Positions 7,745 through 14,600 of a stretch of 18,377 nucleotides of DNA are shown in pieces. Positions within the stretch are counted from its first letter, which is position 1, and every line of letters begins with the position of its first letter. The translations under genes were made by a program, and so were the position numbers. The notes beneath the pieces were generated by a model. That model was not told the origin of the DNA, made no database searches, and saw nothing but the letters and a program-made list of their open reading frames with translations. Source of the stretch: Thermoplasmata archaeon (lineage in GTDB: Archaea; Thermoplasmatota; Thermoplasmata; UBA184). The DNA is taken from NCBI GenBank assembly GCA_030039915.1, contig JASHUP010000116.1, positions 1 to 18,377 on the forward strand, given 5' to 3'.

Positions 7745-7752
7745 TTAGATAT
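7745..7752 (+). promoter_or_regulatory. TATA-like box before the six-helix membrane protein
   Basis: TTAGATAT stands out in GC-rich surroundings. A start site about 26 bases downstream, near 7775, would give a leader of about 20 bases carrying a weak GGGTGAG site before the ATG at 7796. Activity is inferred. Confidence 0.4.
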
Positions 7753-7795
7753 CGCAGAAGAGAGTGGGCGAGAGGGATTCCCGGGTGAGTGAACG

Positions 7796-8509
7796 ATGCA
7801 ATCAGCGCTGGTGCCCCGTAGCGAGCAGGACCGGGCCGGACTCTACCGCGTCGCGATGGGGGCGGGGATCGGGCTCGCGGCCGCCGTCCTTCTGATCGTC
7901 GTGCCGGTCATCTTCCTGCTCATCGCGGCGTACGCCCCGGGAGGGTTCCTTGCGCTCAACCAGGCCGCGTTCCTCGACTCGACCGGCCTGCTCATCCTCG
8001 CGGGGGCGCTCCTCTTCCTCTTCTCGTTCTTCATCTACCGCCGCGGGTTCGCCCATCTTCGCAAGGTCGACTCCCGGTTCACCCTCGCCTCGATCCTCTG
8101 CCTGATCGGCTCGATCGGTTTCCTCCTGATCGTCATCGCGGCGATCGTGATCATCGGTTCCTCGAGCTCGGTGCTCTCCTGCGTGAACGGCCACGCGTCG
8201 CACGCCCTCTCCTGTCTCGAGTCGGGCGAGCCGCTCGGCGCGTACACGGGACTTCTGGGATTTTGGCTCAGCTGGGTCGGGGGCGTGGGGATCGTCCTCG
8301 GTCTTTCGGCGGCCTCCTCTCGGTTCAAGACCCGGTCGGTCGGCTTCGGCGCGTTGCTCTACGGGATCCTGCTCCTCGTGCTGATCGGACCGTTCGTCGC
8401 GCTCGTGGTCTCGTTCCCCGGGGCGGGCGCGATCCTGGTGGTGGCTCCGATCCTGTCGCTCCTCGCACCGTACTTCGTCTTCCACGGCGCGCGGCCAATC
8501 GTGACCTAA
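7796..8509 (+). CDS. Polytopic membrane protein of unknown function, about six helices
   Basis: I do not recognise a function. The 237-residue protein has six clear hydrophobic segments at about residues 20-46, 62-82, 98-123, 146-170, 178-203 and 207-231. Between helices 3 and 4 is a short loop with two cysteines (SSVLSCVNG and ALSCLESG), which probably lies outside the cell and could form a disulfide. The positive charges (YRRGFAHLRK, SSRFKTR) sit on the opposite side, consistent with the positive-inside rule. It resembles the loosely defined DUF973-like membrane proteins of archaea, but I hold that weakly. It has its own TATA-like box and stands alone between the GyrI-like gene and msrA. 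Confidence 0.75.
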   Translation: MQSALVPRSEQDRAGLYRVAMGAGIGLAAAVLLIVVPVIFLLIAAYAPGGFLALNQAAFLDSTGLLILAGALLFLFSFFIYRRGFAHLRKVDSRFTLASILCLIGSIGFLLIVIAAIVIIGSSSSVLSCVNGHASHALSCLESGEPLGAYTGLLGFWLSWVGGVGIVLGLSAASSRFKTRSVGFGALLYGILLLVLIGPFVALVVSFPGAGAILVVAPILSLLAPYFVFHGARPIVT

Positions 8510-8529
8510 CTCCGTAACGACCCCCCGCT

Positions 8530-8541
8530 GGATTGAAATCC
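8530..8541. promoter_or_regulatory. AT-rich palindrome upstream of msrA
   Basis: GGATTGAAATCC is a perfect palindrome apart from its two central bases (5-2-5). It is the only AT-rich spot in the msrA upstream region and sits where a TATA box would, so it could be both promoter and operator. Confidence 0.35.
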
Positions 8542-8567
8542 GCACCCGGTCTCGGTGAGCACGGGAC

Positions 8568-8584
8568 CCGCGAGCGTCTCGCGG
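8568..8584 (+). promoter_or_regulatory. Hairpin just before the msrA start
   Basis: CCGCGAG and CTCGCGG form a perfect seven-base stem around CGT, ending 14 bases before the msrA ATG. If transcription starts downstream of the palindrome at 8530-8541, this hairpin lies in the msrA leader; it could also be an operator or the terminator of the preceding gene, though no T-tract follows. Confidence 0.4.
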
Positions 8585-8598
8585 TCGTTGGACGGACG

Positions 8599-9165
8599 AT
8601 GACGGAATCTGCCGCATCGACTCAGCCGCAACGTGAGACGGCCACGATCGGGGGAGGCTGCTTCTGGTGCACCGAGGCGGTCTTTTCGGAGCTTGCGGGA
8701 GTGGAGACCGTCACTTCCGGGTACGCCGGAGGGACGGTCGCCCATCCGACGTACGAGCAGGTGTGCACGGGCCGGACCGGACACGCCGAGGTCGTCCAGA
8801 TCACGTTCGACCCGGCCGTGCTGAGCTATCACGACCTGCTGGTCGTGTTCTTGACGACCCACGACCCCACCACGCTCAACCGCCAGGGTCCCGATGAGGG
8901 AACGCAGTACCGTTCGGTGATCTTCTATCGCTCTCCCGAACAGCGGGCGACCGCCGAAGGAGTGATCCGTGAGCTCGAGACGGAAAAGGTCTATCGGGGA
9001 AAGGTCGTGACCGAGCTCGTCCCGTTCACCGAGTTCTATCCGGCCGAGGAGTACCACCGGGATTACTTCCGCCGCAATCCGTGGAGCGGATACTGCCGCG
9101 CGGTCATCGCTCCGAAGGTCGCGAAGTTCCGGAAGAAGTACGCGTCGCGACTCAAGACGGCGTGA
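8599..9165 (+). CDS. msrA: Peptide methionine-S-sulfoxide reductase MsrA
   Basis: MsrA reduces the S-epimer of methionine sulfoxide in oxidised proteins, using a catalytic cysteine that is regenerated by thioredoxin. The signature GCFWC is at residues 20-24, with Cys21 as the nucleophile. Further family features are SGYAGG, a PTYEQVCTGRTGHAE stretch, and the conserved HDPTTLNRQGPDEGTQYRS block in the middle. A late cysteine in SGYCRAVIAPK could serve as a resolving residue. The protein has 188 residues. I chose the ATG at 8599 because the fold begins about 15 residues later; an in-frame TTG at 8533 would add 22 residues and lies inside a palindrome. No ribosome binding site precedes the ATG. 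It is convergent with the LysE-type gene, 19 bases apart. Confidence 0.96.
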   Translation: MTESAASTQPQRETATIGGGCFWCTEAVFSELAGVETVTSGYAGGTVAHPTYEQVCTGRTGHAEVVQITFDPAVLSYHDLLVVFLTTHDPTTLNRQGPDEGTQYRSVIFYRSPEQRATAEGVIRELETEKVYRGKVVTELVPFTEFYPAEEYHRDYFRRNPWSGYCRAVIAPKVAKFRKKYASRLKTA

Positions 9166-9184
9166 TCCTGCTCGGTTCCTGCCC

Positions 9185-9763
9185 TCAGAGGGCCAAGTAC
9201 AGGAAATACGCGGCGAACGCGAAGAGGAGAACGCCGGACCCGAGGACGACCGCGCGCGACGCCCGGGGCCTGCCCTGGGTACCGATGTGGAGCGCCCAGG
9301 GAAAGACGACGATCCACACGGCGATCGCTCCGAAGAGGCCGAGAAAGAGGACGATTCCCCCGAGATAAGCGAAGGCGAGGCCGGCGGTCATCCACCAGAG
9401 GATCTGGAACGGGTTCGAGACTCCGAGTCCGAGCGCCGTGACGTACGTCCGCGAAGCGTTAGCCTCCGGGACCGACGTCTCGCCCGGCCGGCGAAGTAGT
9501 CGGACACCCAGGTAGATCGTCACCGCCGCGCCCCCCACGTAGATTTCGCGAAGGAGGCCCCCCAGGTCCACCTCGGAACGGACGGCGTAGACGATGCTCC
9601 CGAGAACCAGGTCGGCACTCATCGCTCCGAGACCGGCCGTCACGCCGTCGCGGAACGACCGCACGGACCGCGACGCGATGAACGCGTTCATCGGCCCGGG
9701 CGGGATCGTGAGCGAGAATCCGAGCGCGAGTCCGAACGCAAGTTCCAGCAGGTACGAATTCAC
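9185..9763 (-). CDS. LysE/RhtB-family amino acid exporter
   Basis: This is a small inner-membrane transporter of the LysE/RhtB superfamily, which exports amino acids or related compounds; the substrate cannot be told. The 192-residue protein has about six hydrophobic segments. The N-terminal segment carries the family motif around IPPGPMNAF, followed by GVTAGLGAMSADLVLG, typical of the family. A GVSNPFQILWW stretch matches the second half, where LysE proteins have a conserved NP. I chose the GTG at 9763 because GGAGGAG lies about six bases upstream; a GTG at 9781 would overlap no good site. It lies 94 bases downstream of the osmC-like gene on the same strand. Confidence 0.87.
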   Translation of the reverse strand: MNSYLLELAFGLALGFSLTIPPGPMNAFIASRSVRSFRDGVTAGLGAMSADLVLGSIVYAVRSEVDLGGLLREIYVGGAAVTIYLGVRLLRRPGETSVPEANASRTYVTALGLGVSNPFQILWWMTAGLAFAYLGGIVLFLGLFGAIAVWIVVFPWALHIGTQGRPRASRAVVLGSGVLLFAFAAYFLYLAL

Positions 9764-9857
9764 GGACGCTCCTCCGCGCACCTCGCGCTATCCAGCGCCC
9801 GCGGTGGGGTGGTTTTCCTCACTTGGGAATCCGGGGGGCCCGCCGGCGGTCGAAGGC

Positions 9858-10310
9858 TCAGCCCTGGGAGGGTTGCGTGGGGACGTCGGGACGGAACTCG
9901 ATCGCGATTCCCTCGCGCACCGCCCCGGACACCGGGCAGTAATCCGCAAAGACCTCGAGGCATCGGTCGACCTTGGCGCGGTCCTCGGCCCGCACCGGCT
10001 CGCACGTCAGGGAGACCTCGATCCGTTGCACCCGAAGACGACCGCGCGCATTGCGACCGGTGTACGTGCGAACCCGGGTCACGATCCCCCGCACGGGTAC
10101 CTGGGCCCGTCGGAAGCAATCGTAGAGCGTTGAGCTCATGCAATGCCCAACGGCGGTGGCGAGGCTCTGAGCAGGCGACGTACCGGACCCGCCGCCGGTC
10201 GGAGGGGGCTCGTCCACGATCCGCGCGCCGAAGGTGGCGTTGTCGTACACGGCCTCGAACCGGAACTCTTCCTGCTGCCGCAGCTCGACCGTCGCGCTCG
10301 AATCTGTCAT
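9858..10310 (-). CDS. OsmC-family peroxidase
   Basis: OsmC/Ohr proteins are thiol peroxidases that reduce organic hydroperoxides or hydrogen peroxide. The 150-residue protein has family length. The two catalytic cysteines are in place: Cys57 in GHCMSS at the start of the central helix and Cys125 in DYCPVSGAV. Three further cysteines (65, 103, 117) are unusual but not at conserved sites. The TGGGSGTSPAQSLATAVG stretch before Cys57 is typical of OsmC rather than Ohr; the Ohr/OsmC/YhfA subtype is not settled. The ATG has only a weak GGAG upstream and no TATA box is evident, so it may be transcribed with the small membrane gene 95 bases upstream. With msrA close by, it suggests oxidative stress defence. 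Confidence 0.9.
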   Translation of the reverse strand: MTDSSATVELRQQEEFRFEAVYDNATFGARIVDEPPPTGGGSGTSPAQSLATAVGHCMSSTLYDCFRRAQVPVRGIVTRVRTYTGRNARGRLRVQRIEVSLTCEPVRAEDRAKVDRCLEVFADYCPVSGAVREGIAIEFRPDVPTQPSQG

Positions 10311-10405
10311 GAACTCCGCCTCGAGAGGTGAGAGGCGAGGGAGAGGAAGACCGTTCCGGGGTCACGTCCGGCGGAGACGCAGCTTCGGGTGCTCGCCCGG
10401 GCTGG

Positions 10406-10780
10406 TCACCGCGGAGGGGAAACGACGCGGGCCTCGACCGTGATCACCCGGTCGGTCGGCGGTCGCCACGTGAGCGAAAGGATACCCCCTAGTAACGCCA
10501 GGATGAACCCGACGACGAATCCGGCGAAGGCGAACGGGATGCTGACCAGCGCGAACAGGATCGCGAGCGCCCCCCAGACCGTGTGGGCCGCGGGCACCAC
10601 GATCATGAGGAGGCCGACCACGAACGTGAGCAGACCCACCAGGAGCCCGACCAAGAAGAACGCGCTCAGAAACCCGAAGAACGCGAAGATCGCGCCAATC
10701 AGGGCGAACCCGAGACCCCCCAAGATGATGAAGATCCCTCCGAGGATCGTCAGCACGCCGGCCCCGACGGGACGCGCCAC
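10406..10780 (-). CDS. Small glycine-rich membrane protein, about four helices
   Basis: I do not recognise a function. Nearly the whole protein is hydrophobic: about four transmembrane segments rich in Gly, Phe, Leu and Ile, such as GVLTILGGIFIILGGLGF and LVGLLTFVVGLLMIVV. A short C-terminal tail ends RVVSPPR. The frame is open up to 10885, but the residues before the first helix do not look like protein. I place the start at the GTG at 10780, which gives MARPVGAGV and 124 residues. The start is uncertain because no ribosome binding site is visible. A candidate bidirectional promoter shared with the MOSC gene lies at 10841-10848. The protein resembles small four-helix proteins annotated in archaea with DUF names, with low confidence. 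Confidence 0.68.
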   Translation of the reverse strand: MARPVGAGVLTILGGIFIILGGLGFALIGAIFAFFGFLSAFFLVGLLVGLLTFVVGLLMIVVPAAHTVWGALAILFALVSIPFAFAGFVVGFILALLGGILSLTWRPPTDRVITVEARVVSPPR

Positions 10781-10840
10781 AACGGGGCCACGAGGGAGGA
10801 GGAGAAAAGCCCCTCGACCGGCCGAAGGGTGTCGCCCCCA

Positions 10841-10848
10841 ATCTATTT
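10841..10848. promoter_or_regulatory. TATA-like box shared by the MOSC gene and the small membrane gene
   Basis: ATCTATTT on the plus strand (AAATAGAT on the minus) is the only AT-rich site between the divergent genes. On the plus strand it predicts a start near 10870 and a leader carrying GAGGAG at 10874-10879 before the MOSC ATG. On the minus strand it predicts a start near 10818. Confidence 0.4.
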
Positions 10849-10884
10849 CCTTCCGTGAAGTCGTGGGTCCGGCGAGGAGATCCA

Positions 10885-11406
10885 ATGCCGAACGCGGCGG
10901 GGGTTGCGGGCCGAGTCTTCGAACTTCACCGGAAGCCGCAGGTCGGCGGAGAGCATGGACTTCCCAAGCCCACCGTGCCCGAGACCTGGGTCACCCGGGC
11001 GGGCGTGGAGGGCGATTTCAACCGGTACCGGCACGTGGAGAAGCACGATGACCCCGCCATGGCACTCCTGATCGTTCCGCGGGAGACGTTGGACGACCTC
11101 GCTCGCGAGGGTTGGCCGGTACGGCCCGGAGACCTTGGCGAAAACATCACGACCGAGGGCATCCCATACGATGCGTTCTCGCCGGGTCGGCGGTTCCGCG
11201 CCGGTAACGTGGTCTTCGAAGTCTCGAAGCCCTGCACTCCCTGCGATAACCTCTATCTCTTGCCCTACGTCGGCGCGACCCGAGGACCGGAGTTCCTGAA
11301 GGTGATGCTCAACCGCCGCGGCTGGTACGCCCAAGTAGTGAAGGAAGGTCGGATCCGCTCGGGCGACCCGTTGGTTTCGGTCGACGGGGATTCAACTCCG
11401 GACTGA
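10885..11406 (+). CDS. MOSC-domain protein
   Basis: MOSC domains occur in molybdenum cofactor sulfurases, in mARC-type N-reductases and in stand-alone proteins such as YiiM; they bind molybdenum cofactor or carry sulfur on a conserved cysteine. The 173-residue protein is a stand-alone domain. Seen here are the TWVTRAGVEGDFNRYRH block near residues 33-49, RPGDLGENITTEGI in the middle and FEVSKPCTPCDNL with Cys117 and Cys120. One of these is expected to be the conserved MOSC cysteine. The protein ends with a strand-rich GRIRSGDPLVSV, typical of the domain. The ATG has GAGGAG six bases upstream. It could serve the CO dehydrogenase, whose centre needs a sulfur atom, but it lies outside the cox operons and that link is inference. 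Confidence 0.88.
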   Translation: MPNAAGVAGRVFELHRKPQVGGEHGLPKPTVPETWVTRAGVEGDFNRYRHVEKHDDPAMALLIVPRETLDDLAREGWPVRPGDLGENITTEGIPYDAFSPGRRFRAGNVVFEVSKPCTPCDNLYLLPYVGATRGPEFLKVMLNRRGWYAQVVKEGRIRSGDPLVSVDGDSTPD

Positions 11407-11415
11407 GCCGTTCTG

Positions 11416-11439
11416 CCTCTCGAGAGTCCGACCGAGAGG
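11416..11439 (+). terminator. Candidate hairpin after the MOSC gene
   Basis: CCTCTCG and CGAGAGG form a seven-base stem around a ten-base loop, starting ten bases after the MOSC stop. No T-rich tract follows, so termination by this element is uncertain. Confidence 0.3.
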
Positions 11440-11506
11440 GAAGGCCGTCGGCCGCCCCTCCGACGCGACGCAGAGGATGCACGCAAATCTCACGCGGAGG
11501 AACTAG

Positions 11507-11514
11507 ATTATACT
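11507..11514 (+). promoter_or_regulatory. Second TATA-like box in the gap before the surface protein
   Basis: ATTATACT stands alone in the 246-base gap between the MOSC gene and the surface protein gene. A start about 26 bases downstream falls near 11537, next to a small GC-rich hairpin (CCGCCG at 11529-11534, CGGCGG at 11544-11549). No convincing reading frame follows before 11653, so it may be a distal promoter of the surface protein or drive a short RNA. Confidence 0.3.
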
Positions 11515-11623
11515 CCCTCGCAGGACCACCGCCGGGCCCCCCACGGCGGGAGGGCTCAGCGTTCCGGACTCGCGCGAACCGTCGGCGCGTGCGACACCGT
11601 AACTTGCGCATCCAGAACATTTG

Positions 11624-11630
11624 TATACTA
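11624..11630 (+). promoter_or_regulatory. TATA box giving a leaderless start for the surface protein
   Basis: TATACTA is centred 26 bases before the ATG at 11653, the usual distance between an archaeal TATA box and the transcription start. No ribosome binding site precedes the ATG. The message is therefore probably leaderless. Confidence 0.6.
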
Positions 11631-11652
11631 CCACACCTCGTCGGCGTCCGCT

Positions 11653-14600
11653 ATGTCGCCGTCGCCACCGGGTCGAAAAGCATTCTGGCTACTGCCGATC
11701 GTCATCGCAGCCTGCGCCGTGATGGTGCTCCCTGGGGGGACATTCGTCGCGTCGGCGGGTCACCCGGGCAACGCACTGGCCTCGGCGGCCGGCGTAACGT
11801 CGAGCGTGACTCCCTCGCTTCCGAATCCTCTCTCGTCGCTCTCGTCGGGGACCGCCGCTCCCGGTGCTGCGACCGCTACTCTCCCCTCTTCCGACTCGTC
11901 TTCATCCTTTGATGTTAGCCCGCTCTCGAGTTCCCCGTATCATCTCACCAGTCTCCCCTCGTATCTCCAGAACACTCCCTGGGCTGAGGCCCTCGTCCAC
12001 CCCAACAGCGCCCTTCACACGCTCGCCTCGCTACCGAACCTGCAGACGCTCCTCCACCCGGACTCCGTGTCGGATGGGGGGGTCTTTTATCCAGGGTACG
12101 TGGCTCAGCCTGCCCCGACCGGGATCACCGACTACGGACTCGGAGCGACTCCCTTCTCGTACAACACGTCGCACATCGCAGGTTCCGTCACCTTCAACAC
12201 TCCTCCGAACGCCACGAACCCCGGCGCGGAGTTCGTGATCAACCCCTCGCCCGGTGGCCAGCACCAGGGTGCGATCGGCAGTGTCTACACGTTCGGTATT
12301 CAGCTGAATACCATGGGCGTCAACGTCTCCATCCCGGGGACGTATGACGCGGGCACCAATTCCTACAACGGAGTCGTCTGGGCCCAGAACGTCGTCAATT
12401 ACAACGACTCGGGCATCCACTTCATCTCCGACACGTGGAATTTCAGTCTCGACTCCGATGCCTACATGGCTCAAAACTCCGTCTACTCCGGTTGCAACCT
12501 CAACACCGCGGGCGCGAACGCCCTGCTCCTCGCGAACGGCGGAGTCTTCCAGTGCGTCGGGGGGACGATCCCGATTACCTCCGCCGACTACCCGATCACG
12601 GTCACGCTCTACAACAACTTCACGACCAACGCGCAGGACCGGTCTCAACTCGCCTACGGGTACAGCATCTATCTGGGCGGAGTCGCCCAGACCCTCTCGG
12701 GGACCTCCGACACGGTCGTCTTCAACAACACCGCCCCGACGTGGCAGTCGCCGGCCGCCCCCGCGAACAACCCGGCGAACACCATCGACCCGTTCTCCGT
12801 GACTCCGACCTTCGGTCCGGATTACGGCTTCCAACAGGACGCGGAGATTGACATCGTCGGTGGGATTGAGGGCTCCAACGCGGTCTTCACCTCCATCAAC
12901 GGCTCCGCGAGCCTCCAGTACTCGAACGCGAGCTCCGGTGGCTGGAAGAACGTCCCCTCGGCCTACAACTTCGGCGGCGAGACGGGCGAGACCTCGACCG
13001 GCATCGCGGAGACGTGGACGGCCGGCCACACCGTGAACTTCGACCAGGGCCCGACGTTCGCCGAAGGATTCTGGAACTCGCAGCCCCAGGCCCAGGTTCC
13101 GATGGGTTCCGTGCACATCGCCGGCTCGATCTCTCCGTCCTTCGGGTTCGTGTTCGTGAGCAACACTCCCCCGGTCCTCAATCCCTGGACGGGGGGCGAG
13201 CGCGACAACATGAGCTGGCTCCCGTCGACCACGGGGAGCTTCAGCACCTACCTTCCGCCGCTGAGCGCTTCCTGGACGACCACCTACTACGTCCAGGCAT
13301 TCGCGGACGGGTATGCCGAAACGAACACGACGGTCACCGCCGCGACCAGTTCCCTCGCGATCACGTTGACCGCCGCGGCCGGCGTGGATCGGGCCCCGCT
13401 CTACATGAACGGAAACGCGCAAGCGTCCGCTCTCGCGGCAGCGGTGGGCGCCTCTGCCAGTGCTCCGTACACGTTCGCCGACCTCACGCCGAACGTGAAC
13501 TTCACCTTCGACCACGTGAACGACTACGGCTTCCCGACGTTCATGGTGTTCTACGCGTCCGGGGTGACGAACGAACTGGTGGTCAATGGGGTGTACATCG
13601 GTAGCGATTCGGCCGTGAGTGGCAACAGCTACATCTACGACTCAGTTCGCCCGATCACTGGGGTCTGGGAACCGAATCCGGAGGTCTTCCTCGACGTAGG
13701 GGCGTACACTTCGGGGATCGAGATCTTCGACGGCGCTAACGCTCAGGTCCTTAACCAGGAGCTGTTCGGCGATGCACCGGTCTACTTCAACTTCGGCTCG
13801 ATGCTCGACTTCTGGCGCGAATCCAACGCCTACGTGAACGACACTCTGTCCATCGAGGGCGGCGCGGGAGTCTGGGTCGGCGACTCCGTGGACACGCTGG
13901 TCACCAACACCACGGCGGTGATCGAGGCGACTGGCGTCCAGGATGTCGGATCCTTCTCCACGACCGTCACGTATGTCTTTGCGGGGCTGCTCGCGGTGGG
14001 CATCGAAGCCTACGGCAGCTACAATGGCGTCTACAGCTGGGTCAATGCCACCGAGGAGAGCATTGGCGTTGAGGCGGGGTATGATGCCGCCTTTTACGGC
14101 CTGAGCCCCTACTACACCGAGCCGGGAACCTACGGGCTCACCGCCAACGAGCTCAACGCGACCTATGACGCGTTCGACGCCGAGTTGATGGCCTCGAGCG
14201 GCACGACGTTCAACACGGTCGGGGCATACGACCCCGAGGACTACGAAGCCGGCGGGATCGAGCTCGTGGGCACGAACGTGACCACGATCAACAACCTGGT
14301 CGTCACGGACGGGTACGGGTTCTACTTCGTGGACGCGAACGACACGACGCTGAACGGCTTCGTGCTCAGCGGGTACGTGGAGAGCGGCGTCAATTCCGAG
14401 ACGTTCTTCGACTTCGATACCACCTTCAACAACGCGGTCATCGACGTTCCGGACAGTATCGCGGTCGTGGGCATCGACAGCACGGACATGACGCTCTCGT
14501 CTCCGACGGTGACGGACACTTACTCCGGTTTCACCCTCGAGGACACCTTCGGCTTCACCGCGACCAACCTGGTCTCTTCCGGTTCAGCCTTCCCCTATGA

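Noticed and set aside
7802..8617. A 271-residue open frame on the minus strand
   Set aside because: It is highly charged (Arg/Asp/Glu) and lies opposite a clear six-helix membrane protein gene, as expected for a shadow.
11309..11620. A possible small gene on the minus strand in the gap before the surface protein
   Set aside because: It overlaps the MOSC gene, is Arg-rich without domains, and lacks a ribosome binding site; the TATA-like boxes here fit the plus strand better.
12031..13515. A 494-residue open frame on the minus strand
   Set aside because: It is the shadow of the surface protein gene; its Val/Arg/Gly-rich translation shows no domain, signal or start site.
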